In this document: piece by piece, positions 27,199 through 35,951 of the stretch | Layout: every line of letters starts with the position of its first letter | Position numbering within the stretch: position 1 is the stretch's first letter | From: Candidatus Poribacteria bacterium | GTDB lineage: Bacteria; Poribacteria; WGA-4E; WGA-3G | DNA: 64,000 nucleotides | NCBI GenBank assembly: GCA_022827185.1 | Contig: JAJDTM010000010.1 | Coordinates: 124,001 to 188,000, forward strand | Direction of reading: 5' to 3' | The notes under the pieces: generated by a model | Database searches by the model: none | What the model saw: the letters and a program-made list of their open reading frames with translations, nothing else | Told to the model about the DNA's origin: nothing | Position numbers and translations under genes: made by a program

Positions 27199-28626
27199 TT
27201 AAGGGACGATTTTCCAAGTAGCACCTTCACGGGTGTCCTTAATTTCAATGTTCAGTTCTTGAAGCCGGTCCCGAATTTTATCGGATGTCTCCCAATCTTT
27301 TCGTTCACGCGCATCTTGTCTGATTTCCAAGAGAAGGTGAACGAGTCGGTCGCGTTGTTCCACGTTATTGTCATCACTTTTTTGGGGATCCGGACCATAG
27401 ATTCCGAGGACTTGACAAGTTTCAATCAACGCTTGGTATGCTTGTGCAAATGCAGGATCAGTTTCTTCACTATCGGAGGTCAGTGATCTGTTAACCGCAC
27501 TGACCAGTGTAAAAATAGCACCGAGTGCTTGTGCAGTATTGAAGTCTGTATCCATTGCTTGGGTAAACTGCGCCTTCATTTCCTGTACTGCTTGCTGCAA
27601 AGGTGTAGTTGTCGTCTGACTTGCTTCAACAGGTCCAGCGTATTTTTTCAGCGCGTCCAAACAATTGTTCAAACGTCTGAGCGCGCCTTCCGATTTTGTC
27701 AAACTTTCTTGGTTGTAGTCGAGCGGGTGACGGTAGTGTGCGGAGATAAGAAAATGACGAATGACTTCGGTCGGATAATTATCCAGCGCATCTCGGAGCA
27801 AGATAAAGTTCTGTTCCGATTTTCCCATCCGCGTGCCATCAATCTTTAGAAAAGCGACGTGCATCCAGTAGCGTGCGAAGGTTGCACCTGTCGCCAATTC
27901 GCTTTGTGCGATCTCATTTTCGTGGTGTGGAAACAGCAAATCTTCGCCACCGGCATGGATGTCAATGGTTTCACCGAGATGTTTCATAGCCATAGCGGAG
28001 CATTCTATATGCCATCCGGGTCTACCGCTGCCCCATGGACTCTCCCATGAGGGTTCGTCGGGTTTTGCGGCTTTCCACATATCAAAGTCGCGTGGGTCTT
28101 CCTTGCGTTCATCGACCTCGACGCGGGCACCCGCAAGTAAGTCCTCCGGTTTCCGATTAGAAAGTTTCCCGTACTCGGCGAACTGATTTACGCGATAATA
28201 GACGCTTCCATCAATGACATAAGCCGCACCCTTGTCAAGAAGGGTTTGAATCAAATCTATCATTTCTGGAATGTGTTCAGTTGCTTTCGGATGAACATCT
28301 GCGGGTTGGATGCCGAGGCGTTGCGAATCCTGAAAAAAATCTTCACATTTTTCGCACGCAAGCTGCTTCGCACTGACCCCTAATTCTGCGGCGCGGTTGA
28401 TAATCTTGTCGTCAATATCCGTCAAGTTTTGAACAAGTTTGACGTTGTACCCTTTATACACGAGGTAGCGTCGAATAATATCTGTTACCAAAGCGGTGCG
28501 GGCATTGCCCATGTGAATGTAGTCATAAACAGTGGGGCCGCAACTGTAAATCGACACCTGCTCAGGATTTAGTGGCACAAAGTCCTCTAATTGCCTGCTC
28601 AGCGAGTTATAGATTTTCATACCCAT
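27199..28626 (-). CDS. cysS: Cysteinyl-tRNA synthetase
   Basis: 475 residues, normal for bacterial CysRS. Zinc ligands are recognisable in YSCGPTVYD (Cys29), HIECSAM and FPHHENE. The first class I motif reads HMGN instead of HIGH, and the second reads RMGKS where most enzymes have KMSKS; both are tolerated variants but worth noting. The C-terminal helical domain ends with the DxIRDRLQELxIxIKDTxxGxxW signature. The start may be ATG 28626 or the ATG two codons later; no close Shine-Dalgarno decides. It is last in the PIN/TRAM-ispD-ispF-cysS cluster. Confidence 0.97.
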   Translation of the reverse strand: MGMKIYNSLSRQLEDFVPLNPEQVSIYSCGPTVYDYIHMGNARTALVTDIIRRYLVYKGYNVKLVQNLTDIDDKIINRAAELGVSAKQLACEKCEDFFQDSQRLGIQPADVHPKATEHIPEMIDLIQTLLDKGAAYVIDGSVYYRVNQFAEYGKLSNRKPEDLLAGARVEVDERKEDPRDFDMWKAAKPDEPSWESPWGSGRPGWHIECSAMAMKHLGETIDIHAGGEDLLFPHHENEIAQSELATGATFARYWMHVAFLKIDGTRMGKSEQNFILLRDALDNYPTEVIRHFLISAHYRHPLDYNQESLTKSEGALRRLNNCLDALKKYAGPVEASQTTTTPLQQAVQEMKAQFTQAMDTDFNTAQALGAIFTLVSAVNRSLTSDSEETDPAFAQAYQALIETCQVLGIYGPDPQKSDDNNVEQRDRLVHLLLEIRQDARERKDWETSDKIRDRLQELNIEIKDTREGATWKIVP

Positions 28627-28670
28627 TTTTTTCTACTTTGGACTCCTCCTGACATTACATATAAAAACAC

Positions 28671-29144
28671 CTACAACCGAGAAAGACAGGCGATGGCGTG
28701 AGCGACAATCGCTTTACCCTCGCCGACAACGCCTAATTCCTCCGCTGTGGTGGCTTTAACGTTTATCCGCGCTACGGCAATATCAAGTATTTTAGCGAGC
28801 CTTGCGCGCATTTCCGAAATGTAAGGTGCCAATTTCGGGCGTTGCGCGATCACTGTACTATCTATATTTTCGATCTGGTAACCACACGCTTTCACTTTCA
28901 AGACCGTGTCACGGAGAAAAATAAAACTGTCCATTCCTTCGTAACGGTCATCGGTGTCTGGAAAATGCGTACCGATATCACCGAGTGCAGCTGCCCCTAA
29001 GATCGCGTCTATGATTGCATGTGTGAGGACATCCGCATCCGAATGCCCCAATAGTCCCAAATGATATGAGATCTCAACACCGCCCAAAATCAATCTTCGA
29101 TTTTCGACTAACCGATGAACGTCGTAACCGATACCTACTCGCAT
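28671..29144 (-). CDS. ispF: 2-C-methyl-D-erythritol 2,4-cyclodiphosphate synthase
   Basis: 157 residues. It forms the cyclic diphosphate in the MEP isoprenoid pathway. Metal ligands D8, H10 (GYDVH) and H42 are in place, with [12 protein letters not shown] and [11 protein letters not shown] motifs, and the C-terminal [18 protein letters not shown] stretch is typical. It lies 57 bp downstream of ispD and 44 bp upstream of cysS, so the genes are probably co-transcribed. Confidence 0.97.
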   Translation of the reverse strand: MRVGIGYDVHRLVENRRLILGGVEISYHLGLLGHSDADVLTHAIIDAILGAAALGDIGTHFPDTDDRYEGMDSFIFLRDTVLKVKACGYQIENIDSTVIAQRPKLAPYISEMRARLAKILDIAVARINVKATTAEELGVVGEGKAIVAHAIACLSRL

Positions 29145-29201
29145 TTTTTTTCTGTTCTGGTTGATATGATTTCCAATTAGGTAGCATCAAACAGAAGATA
29201 C

Positions 29202-29903
29202 CTACCAAAGTGTAGGATCCGAAAGCAAGATTTCTGCGACCTGTAAATCCACCGGCGTGGTTATCTTCAAATTTGCGTAACTACCTTTTACCAATTTAAC
29301 AGGAAAGCCGAGTTGTTCGACGAGCGCAGCATCATCTGTTCCGGCAAGTTGACGCTTTTGTGCTGTCCGATGCGCCGCTTCCAACAGGGATTTCCGAAAA
29401 ACTTGTGGTGTTTGCACTGCCCAGAGTTGTTCTCGTGCTGGTGTTTCAACAATGAAACCGTTCGCGTCCGCGACTTTGATTGTGTCTTTAACTGGCATCG
29501 CGGCGGCAGCGGCGCCGCATTCATCCGCGGCGGTAAGACACGCAAAAATGGCCTCGTCCGTTACAAACGGACGTACGCCATCATGAACGATAACAAAATC
29601 GACATCTGCGGACAGTGCACGTATACCGTTATAGACAGACATTTGCCGAGTCTCGCCACCTGCGACGAGTGCTTGTACTTTTGTGAACGTATATGGTTCC
29701 AGCACCGTTTTGCGACATTCGTTAAAATCTGCTTCGTCAACGATGACGAAGATCGCATCTACAGCAGTATTTTGCTCAAACCGCTGGATGGTATGTGCCA
29801 AAATCGGCTTCCCTGCCAATTTTAGATACGGTTTTTTAACGGAACGCGCCATTCGGCTTCCCTTACCAGCTGCGGGAATAAGGGTGCATACCTTGCTGTT
29901 CAT
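29202..29903 (-). CDS. ispD: 2-C-methyl-D-erythritol 4-phosphate cytidylyltransferase
   Basis: About 233 residues. It couples CTP to MEP in the isoprenoid pathway. The CTP-binding loop is LIPAAGKGSRM, followed by KPYLKLAGKPILAHT, HDGVRPFV, and TDDAALVEQ. ATG 29903 (MNSKVCTL) gives the usual short N-terminus; ATG 29918 is an alternative. Either start overlaps the end of the upstream PIN/TRAM gene (by 41 or 56 bp) in another frame, pointing to translational coupling. Confidence 0.95.
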   Translation of the reverse strand: MNSKVCTLIPAAGKGSRMARSVKKPYLKLAGKPILAHTIQRFEQNTAVDAIFVIVDEADFNECRKTVLEPYTFTKVQALVAGGETRQMSVYNGIRALSADVDFVIVHDGVRPFVTDEAIFACLTAADECGAAAAAMPVKDTIKVADANGFIVETPAREQLWAVQTPQVFRKSLLEAAHRTAQKRQLAGTDDAALVEQLGFPVKLVKGSYANLKITTPVDLQVAEILLSDPTLW

Positions 29904-30891
29904 CAGTGTCCACTTCATCTTCCTTGATGCGCGTGAAGATCATCTGACCGGCACTCGTCCGTAACATCTGCGTGACCTCAACATTAAGCGTTTGCCCGAT
30001 ATATGGCTTTCCTTCTTCAACGATTACCATCGTGCCATCATCAAGGTAGCCGACACCTTGGTTAGGTTCTTTCCCTTCTTTAAGAAGCAGCACTTGAATG
30101 ACTTCACCGGCGATGACGACAGGACGCACGGCATTTGATAATTCATTGATGTTAAGCACCTTTACACTTTGTAATTCTGCGACCTTGTTGAGGTTCAAAT
30201 CGTTTGTAATGATTGTGGCATCTCGTTTTTGTGCGAGATGCACCAACTTGGCATCAACTTCTGGCAGATGTGGCACCTCTTCCTCGGAGATCTCGACAAC
30301 AATCGCTGGATTGTTCTGGAGTGCGCGGAGGATATCAAAACCGCGTCGCCCTTTATTTCGGCGAAGGGGTTCTGTAGAATCTGCGATGTGTTGCAATTCA
30401 TTGAGAACAAACCGTGGGATAACAAGCGTGCCTTCAATAAATTTCGTCTGACAGATTTCGAGAATTCTACCATCAATTATAACACTTGTGTCTAAAATTT
30501 TTAAATTATTTGTAGTCTTTCCCGCGCGTGATTCACCGGACCGGGTAGATGTGTCTGCGCTTAATAGCTGCGGTAAATTCGCTATTGTAGGGAACCGGTA
30601 ACCACTCATCAGACCGACGTAACCTACACCGAGGGTAATCACTATCTTGAGTTTATCATCAGCCCCAGGAAGAAGGCGCAGCACACCGACGGCGATCAAT
30701 AAACCCACAGAGAATCCTATTACACTGGCGATAATGCTGCGTGTGGTAGACACATGTAGGCAAAGTTCTGCCCCAACCAAGAGAAGTGCTGCAATAAGTC
30801 CAATAAGTACGAGTAGCGGGTCACGGTAGATGACGTAACAACTTGCAGTGCTTACGATTATAAAAAGAAGACGAACACCCCAAACTTGCAT
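29863..30891 (-). CDS. PIN/TRAM domain membrane protein (YacL family)
   Basis: 342 residues. Three or four N-terminal membrane helices (residues about 5-100) are followed by a PIN domain (LDTSVIIDGRILEI, acidic residues also in TNDLNLNKVAEL) and a C-terminal TRAM domain (GQTLNVEVTQMLRTSAGQMIF). PIN domains are usually RNases; TRAM domains bind RNA. This protein beside ispD, ispF and cysS matches the arrangement known from Firmicutes. The substrate is unknown. The last 41-56 bases overlap ispD. Confidence 0.9.
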   Translation of the reverse strand: MQVWGVRLLFIIVSTASCYVIYRDPLLVLIGLIAALLLVGAELCLHVSTTRSIIASVIGFSVGLLIAVGVLRLLPGADDKLKIVITLGVGYVGLMSGYRFPTIANLPQLLSADTSTRSGESRAGKTTNNLKILDTSVIIDGRILEICQTKFIEGTLVIPRFVLNELQHIADSTEPLRRNKGRRGFDILRALQNNPAIVVEISEEEVPHLPEVDAKLVHLAQKRDATIITNDLNLNKVAELQSVKVLNINELSNAVRPVVIAGEVIQVLLLKEGKEPNQGVGYLDDGTMVIVEEGKPYIGQTLNVEVTQMLRTSAGQMIFTRIKEDEVDTDEQQGMHPYSRSW

Positions 30892-31290
30892 TTTTTGTCC
30901 TTTATGTTTTATCTAAGTACCCCTTTTACTTGCAAGCGAGATTCCATCAACGCTCACAAATCCCTCGGTTCTATGCATCTGTGCTTACATCTGCAGGTAT
31001 ACCTTATTAAACAGGTCAAGTCGAGAACGTTTACGTTATCTAACGACTCCTGATCAATTATGAACCGTATCAAGGTGAGTTCGACTTAAGAATTTAGAAC
31101 CTGGGAACGGGTAACTCGGAAACTTTAAACCGAACTATAGTAGTTATATAGAGCAAGAGCAAGTTTTATGCCAATATATTTAATGACAGGCAATATTTGC
31201 GTTAAAATTCCAACTACACCTTTACTGCGGTGTGTTCCAGCAACAAGTATATACAGGTTTGCCAAGATCAACAGAAGTGTTAATTCTATT

Positions 31291-31332
31291 TAAAAAGGCG
31301 ACTGTTGATGCTAAAAAGGCGACTGTTGATGC
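31291..31332 (+). repeat. Perfect 21-bp tandem duplication
   Basis: TAAAAAGGCGACTGTTGATG plus C occurs twice, back to back. The unit is a multiple of three, so in the weak plus-strand frame it would encode a repeated KKATVDA. It may be a replication-slippage duplication. Confidence 0.8.
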
Positions 31333-31560
31333 AGTATTGGTAATTGTTTGCAAACTTATTCTTTTTAAGTCTGCAAAAATTGCAGATAATTCCGCAAAGA
31401 TTGTTAATTTGATAGAATCAGTATTTGCATACCTTGCAGCATCTACTATTAATATAGCACAAGTTCGGAATAAAAACACGGAGTCTTCGACGGTTTTCGG
31501 TTGCTATCCTCAACAGCAATAAGTAGGTTTAAAACCCAACATGTCTGCCTATTTTCAGGT

Positions 31561-31570
31561 TTGCTATAAT
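31561..31570 (+). promoter_or_regulatory. Possible extended -10 element (TTGCTATAAT)
   Basis: A TGCTATAAT sequence on the plus strand with only a weak -35. It would read toward the inverted repeat and mini-frame downstream; no intact gene follows. Confidence 0.35.
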
Positions 31571-31634
31571 AACCTAAGTTCCCATCTCAGCAAAGCAATA
31601 CGGATCCAATGACTAAAACCGTATAAAGACAACA

Positions 31635-31686
31635 TTATCATTAGTATCATATATTTTATAATACTATCTTTACATGATAATGATAA
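31635..31686. promoter_or_regulatory. AT-rich inverted repeat TTATCATTA...TAATGATAA
   Basis: Perfect 9-bp arms at 31635-31643 and 31678-31686 enclose an AT-rich interior. The right arm continues as GATAATGATAACATAATC, three hexamers resembling the NATWAT units of a Fur box. Iron regulation is a guess, as no intact target gene follows. Confidence 0.35.
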
Positions 31687-31743
31687 CATAATCTAAGAAA
31701 TAAACCAAGATGAAAACAAATTTTTAATAGAAGGAAGTAATAT

Positions 31744-31767
31744 ATGAACCTACTACGCTCTGTATGA
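31744..31767 (+). other. Seven-codon reading frame with good ribosome binding site (MNLLRSV)
   Basis: GAAGGAAG lies 6 bases before an ATG that opens a seven-codon frame ended by TGA. The frame then continues for 17 codons to a second stop. It is either the decayed start of a lost gene or a leader peptide. A GGCGC/GCGCC hairpin follows near 31787. Confidence 0.25.
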
Positions 31768-31840
31768 ACGGTTTCCATGCGTCACGGCGCGTACTTGCGC
31801 CCAAATGAATTGTGGTGATTCTTAAATCAGACCCGCGTAC

Positions 31841-33202
31841 CTATAATAAAGCCCCGAGGCTGTCATATACATCACTCACACCTACCAGTTCAATATCTAC
31901 ATCAATATCCAAACCTTTACGGTTGTATTCAGGAAAAATTGCCCTTTTGAAACCGAGTTTTGCGGCTTCTCGGATTCGCCTCTCGACATGTGTCACAGGC
32001 CGAATCTCACCACCGAGTCCAACTTCCCCGATAATCACGGTTTGCCGATCTACAGGAATATCTCGATGACTTGAAGAAATCGCCATCAGCACGCCGAGGT
32101 CTATGCCGGGTTCATCAACATGTAACCCACCTGTAATGTTAACAAAAACATCGGCATCCCCGACATCGATCCCTACGCGTTTATTGAGTACTGCGATGAG
32201 CAGTGCGATCCGATGTCGGTCGACCCCCGCTGCTGTATTTCTCGGATTGCTGTAATTAGTAGGTACAACGAGTGCCTGGACCTCCATTAGTAACGGACGG
32301 GTTCCCTCCATACTTGAGACGATAACGGAGCCTGAAACCTGCTCTTCCCTATTGCTCAAAAAAATCTCTGACGGGTTCATTACATCCACAAGTCCTGTGT
32401 TTTGCATCTCAAATATTCCGATTTCGTTTGTTGAACCGAACCGATTTTTGATTGCTCGCAGGACCCGATAGATGTGATGGCGTTCGCCTTCAAAATAGAG
32501 TACCGTATCTACCATGTGTTCTAAAATGCGCGGACCGGCAATCGCACCCTCTTTTGTCACATGCCCGACAAGGAACACAGGAATATTCCGATTCTTTGCG
32601 CAAATCAGGAGATGTCCAGTACACTCACGCACTTGGGTAACGCTTCCCGGGGCAGATTGAATACTTGACAAATAGACCGCTTGGATAGAATCAATGATGA
32701 CCACCTTCGGTTTCCGGGCTTCAATATGTTTTTCAATCTGTTCGAGGTTATTTTCACAGAGTACGTAGAGTGTATCAGACATAACACCGAGCCGAGTTGC
32801 TCTGAGTTTCGTCTGACTCACGGATTCCTCACCGGAGACATAAAGCACATCTCCATAATTCCGGCTTAGCGCATCGCTGGCTTGTAGCAGTAAAGTAGAT
32901 TTTCCGATACCTGGGTCACCACCGATAAGGACGACCGAACCCGGCACAATTCCGCCACCGAGGACCCGGTCAAACTCCAACATTCCTGTTAAGTGGCGTT
33001 CCACTTCGCTTGCTGTAACTTGCGAGATGGGTTCAGGCTCACGGGATGTCTGTCCAATACCACGTTGCCTGGACGGCGTAATGAGGGTTTCCACCTCTTC
33101 GGCGAAACTCTGCCAACTTTTACAGCCTGGACACCTTCCGAGGGTCTTTGGTGTTGTGTATCCACACTCTTGACAGACAAATTTACGTTTCTCTCGTGCC
33201 AT
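31841..33202 (-). CDS. radA: DNA repair protein RadA (Sms)
   Basis: 453 residues, standard length. The N-terminal zinc finger has CQECGY and CPGCKSW. The ATPase carries Walker A GGDPGIGKSTLL and Walker B VIIDSIQ, then the RadA-specific KNRFGSTNEIG motif. The C-terminal Lon-like domain (VFVNITGGLHVDEPGIDLG) follows. RadA drives branch migration of recombination intermediates and works with RecA. It is 34 bp downstream of mlaD on the same strand. Confidence 0.97.
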   Translation of the reverse strand: MAREKRKFVCQECGYTTPKTLGRCPGCKSWQSFAEEVETLITPSRQRGIGQTSREPEPISQVTASEVERHLTGMLEFDRVLGGGIVPGSVVLIGGDPGIGKSTLLLQASDALSRNYGDVLYVSGEESVSQTKLRATRLGVMSDTLYVLCENNLEQIEKHIEARKPKVVIIDSIQAVYLSSIQSAPGSVTQVRECTGHLLICAKNRNIPVFLVGHVTKEGAIAGPRILEHMVDTVLYFEGERHHIYRVLRAIKNRFGSTNEIGIFEMQNTGLVDVMNPSEIFLSNREEQVSGSVIVSSMEGTRPLLMEVQALVVPTNYSNPRNTAAGVDRHRIALLIAVLNKRVGIDVGDADVFVNITGGLHVDEPGIDLGVLMAISSSHRDIPVDRQTVIIGEVGLGGEIRPVTHVERRIREAAKLGFKRAIFPEYNRKGLDIDVDIELVGVSDVYDSLGALL

Positions 33203-33236
33203 ATTTAATGGTACCCATCGCTCTATACGTGTTCAA

Positions 33237-34799
33237 TTACCAATGATTATTGAAAAAACGGAACCCCGTTGTCCAGCGTCGATCACCGGTTAAATTCTCT
33301 GCTCCCAGCAGAATTTGTCCGTACCGAAAAAACCGCAAGGCGATTTCTGTATTCAACTCAGGGTCTTTGCTTGTCAATCCCACGCCTTCGACACTGAATC
33401 CCAATCGCCGTGACCACAACCATAAATCGAGCCCTGCCCCGACGCGTGACCTCATGAAACCGGCCCGTGCTCGGAGGTGGTCTGTAAAATCGTATGCATA
33501 CTGAATTTCAAATCGAACTTTTTCGTCGCGAACCCCTACACCGAGTCTATAACGTGCCTTTGATTGTGGCACAATTGAAAATGCCAATTCGTTGTAAAGT
33601 CGTTCCTCGAGACTGAGATAGCGGAGTTCATAATCCCAGCCGAACTGAGGTGACTCAAGGCGGCCGAGTCGCCTCTCGGTTCGTTGCGAGAGTTCTGCGA
33701 CAGCGTTTACCGCTTTATCAACGTTTTTTAGGATATGCCGCGTCTCTTCAAGCGGTTCCGGTGAATTAAGCAATTGCGCGAAGGTACCTTTACCTTCACT
33801 GAGTTTGGTAAGGAGTTGACTGATATTTGTCTCTAAAGCGTTGATTGCATCGGTCGTCTTCTGTAAATTTTCTATAATAGGTGCGATGTTGGCTTCGCCG
33901 GTTTTAATGGCATCGCTCCCTTGCGAAACAAGTGTGGACACCTGATTCGCTAACGTGTTAAAGTCTGTACGGAAATCCTGTGTGATACGCCGGAATTCTG
34001 ATGTGGTTGCGCGGACATCGGTAAAAATCGTGTTTAATTTTGGTGAATTTTGGTTCATCAATCTTAAGATTTCGCGCGTAATATCACTCACATGGCTACT
34101 GACCATGAGAGAATCGCCTTCCAACTGCATGATAAGATTGTTAACTTTTGAAAGAGTTTCTCCAAAGCGTTTGTCGTTTGCTTGTGCGAGTTCTGTTAAA
34201 GTTTTGACTGTTTCGCCAGAATCAACACTTAATTTCTCAATGGTTTTTCCGGTGAGTGCGACGACATCGCGAATCTCTTTGATAGCGAGTTGGATTGCTT
34301 CTTGGTTCGCCTGAAGGACTTCATTCGCAGCAGCCGTGAGTTCGATGGCTTGTGTCATGCCAGCACTGGTCTGTTCAAGAAGTTCTAAGGCATTAACGGG
34401 GTCTGTTCCGATAATAGGTAAGTTCGTTGGTTTCAGAGGTGGATTTCCGATGGGCCCATTGTCAAGTGCGATGTAGATTTCGCCGACGAATCCGTTCATA
34501 GAAATTCTGGCACCACAATCTTCTCGCAACCACTTAAATCCATTTTTGACTTTCGCTGTGATATAGACATCATTCGTATCCGGTCGGAGTTCAATGGCAG
34601 TTACCTTGCCGATTGATACGCCAGATAGGTAAACCCCTGCGCCGACGTAGAGGCCATTGACGGATCGGAATTGGAAAGTCAATTCATCACCGGCAGTTGC
34701 CCAGGGCCAATTCTCAGCATTTGTCAGCAGAATTGTTAGAAAAACGATTGCGATGAGAACCATCACACCGACTTTCACAGATGCTGTCCAAAAATTCAT
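33237..34799 (-). CDS. mlaD: MlaD-like MCE-domain protein with long coiled coil and beta-rich C-terminal region
   Basis: 520 residues from ATG 34799. One N-terminal transmembrane helix (about 8-28) anchors it in the inner membrane. The MCE domain follows (about 38-115: LTFQFRSVNGLYVGAGVYLSGVSIGKV). Residues 130-390 form a long helical coiled coil. The last 130 residues alternate short amphipathic strands rich in R, Y, F and G and end in FRFFNNHW, resembling outer-membrane barrel strands. MlaD normally forms the periplasmic ring of an inner-membrane phospholipid transporter with MlaE and MlaF, both encoded upstream. The C-terminal extension is unusual and could reach the outer membrane. Confidence 0.88.
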   Translation of the reverse strand: MNFWTASVKVGVMVLIAIVFLTILLTNAENWPWATAGDELTFQFRSVNGLYVGAGVYLSGVSIGKVTAIELRPDTNDVYITAKVKNGFKWLREDCGARISMNGFVGEIYIALDNGPIGNPPLKPTNLPIIGTDPVNALELLEQTSAGMTQAIELTAAANEVLQANQEAIQLAIKEIRDVVALTGKTIEKLSVDSGETVKTLTELAQANDKRFGETLSKVNNLIMQLEGDSLMVSSHVSDITREILRLMNQNSPKLNTIFTDVRATTSEFRRITQDFRTDFNTLANQVSTLVSQGSDAIKTGEANIAPIIENLQKTTDAINALETNISQLLTKLSEGKGTFAQLLNSPEPLEETRHILKNVDKAVNAVAELSQRTERRLGRLESPQFGWDYELRYLSLEERLYNELAFSIVPQSKARYRLGVGVRDEKVRFEIQYAYDFTDHLRARAGFMRSRVGAGLDLWLWSRRLGFSVEGVGLTSKDPELNTEIALRFFRYGQILLGAENLTGDRRWTTGFRFFNNHW

Positions 34800-34805
34800 C
34801 AAGTT

Positions 34806-34860
34806 CTTCGGGTTGGAAACCCCCGAATTTCTTCGGGGCGGAAAACCCGCTCCTGTAGTT
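34806..34860. repeat. GC-rich hairpins of the GGGGTT/AACCCC type
   Basis: Two imperfect hairpins (CGGGTTGGAAACCCCCG and GGGGCGGAAAACCCGCTCCTGTAG) lie just upstream of mlaD. They look like cores of the MITE-like family without intact ends. Confidence 0.5.
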
Positions 34861-34898
34861 GAAATTCAGGCGCGTGCGCACCTTATTTTGCTGTAGCA

Positions 34899-34986
34899 GA
34901 CTTACGCATTTTTCTATGATAACTATGTATTACGCACTGCCGTCGGGGTTTGAAACCCCGCCAGCAAGTGGGGATGCATAAGTCCT
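34899..34986. mobile_element. MITE-like element, 88 bp, between mlaF and mlaD
   Basis: GACTTACGCA at 34899-34908 pairs with TGCATAAGTCC at 34975-34985. The core has GGGGTTTGAAACCCCGCC (34947-34962 region). It is closely related to the copy at 49870-49960, including the ATTTTTCTATGATAAC segment next to the left end. Confidence 0.7.
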
Positions 34987-35072
34987 ATGTAGAAAACCGT
35001 TCGGTTTTGTGAAGGGGTGCTTGGTAGGTACTTCGTACAGGTTTCCCCTGACTTCAATTGGGGTAGTTAACA

Positions 35073-35852
35073 CTATCTGTTTAAGTACTCCTTCAAAATC
35101 GGGTTTTCCATATTGAGGATCTGGTCGGGAGCACCAAATAGGACGAATTGTTGTAAAATCGGGTCTTCAATGTTGATAATCTCGTCAGGGCTCCCATAAG
35201 CGATTTGTCTACCTTCATGGATCATAGCCATTCGCGTTGCGACACTAAAGGCACTGTGCATATCGTGTGTTACGACAACAGAGGTGACTTGCAGCTGCTC
35301 ATGCAAATCGAGGATGAGTTGGTTAATTTCGTTACAGGTAACTGGGTCAAGTCCTGTTGTCGGTTCATCGTATAAGATAACTTCTGGGTTAAAAGCGAGT
35401 GCCCGGGCGAGACCGACCCGTTTCCGCATGCCGCCGCTCAATTCGGCAGGTCGTAAATCTTGAACACCTTCTAAATCAACAAGCGCAAGTTTCTCGTCAA
35501 CGATCTTACGCATTTCCTGTTTGCTGTAGTCTGTGTGCTGATCGAGCATAAAGGCAACGTTTTCGGCGACAGTCATCGAATCGAACAGGGCGGCAGACTG
35601 GAATAACATTCCGACTTTTTGGCGAAGGAGATTCATCTTTTTGGCTTTCAGTTTCGAGATTTCAGTGCCATCAAACCAAATTTCACCGGAATCAGCAGGA
35701 ATCAGTCCGGTGATGATTTTCAGGAGTACACTCTTACCACACCCACTGCGTCCCATAATAACGAGGGTTTCGCCACGTGGGATTTCAAGGTTTAGCCCGT
35801 TTAAAACATTTTTTCCGCCAAAATTTTTAGTAATATTTCTAACTGAAATCAT
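35073..35852 (-). CDS. mlaF: MlaF-like ABC transporter ATP-binding protein
   Basis: 259 residues. Walker A GRSGCGKS at 34-41, the Q-loop LFQSAALFDSMTV typical of MlaF/Ttg2A, LSGGM signature, DEPTTGLDP Walker B and the H-loop THD are all present. It energises phospholipid movement with MlaE (encoded immediately upstream) and MlaD (downstream). The C-terminus carries a duplicated 15-residue unit: PDEIINIEDPILQQF is followed, after LFGA, by PDQILNMENPILKEY. No mlaB or mlaC is present in the window. Confidence 0.93.
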   Translation of the reverse strand: MISVRNITKNFGGKNVLNGLNLEIPRGETLVIMGRSGCGKSVLLKIITGLIPADSGEIWFDGTEISKLKAKKMNLLRQKVGMLFQSAALFDSMTVAENVAFMLDQHTDYSKQEMRKIVDEKLALVDLEGVQDLRPAELSGGMRKRVGLARALAFNPEVILYDEPTTGLDPVTCNEINQLILDLHEQLQVTSVVVTHDMHSAFSVATRMAMIHEGRQIAYGSPDEIINIEDPILQQFVLFGAPDQILNMENPILKEYLNR

Positions 35853-35864
35853 ATTTTTAGAGGG

Positions 35865-35914
35865 GTCAGTTATCAGTTCAGTTTTTCTGCGAAAAACCTT
35901 TCAGTTGTCAGTGG
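35865..35914. repeat. GTTATCAG/GTTGTCAG repeat
   Basis: GTCAGTTATCAGTTCAG, then an inner TTTTTCTGCGAAAAA palindrome, then TTTCAGTTGTCAGTGG, in the 99 bp spacer between mlaE and mlaF. Confidence 0.6.
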
Positions 35915-35951
35915 AACGTCCAAAATTTGTGAGTAGCAACTTGGATTATAA

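Larger units (their letters stand above)
30892..31840. other. Long AT-rich spacer, probably decayed sequence
   Basis: 949 bp without a convincing gene. It holds a 21-bp tandem duplication, an isolated extended -10, an AT-rich inverted repeat and a short ribosome-binding-site-led reading frame, each listed separately. Two overlapping frames of 85 and 96 codons on opposite strands (31222-31522) have no ribosome binding site and no recognisable similarity. It separates two leftward blocks, with radA reading toward it. Confidence 0.5.

Noticed and set aside
29863..29918. Frameshift between the PIN/TRAM gene and ispD
   Set aside because: Both proteins are complete at their ends; the overlap is better explained by translational coupling.
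31222..31522. Overlapping frames of 85 codons (minus) and 96 codons (plus)
   Set aside because: No ribosome binding site, no recognisable family, and low-complexity composition; kept only as part of the spacer description.
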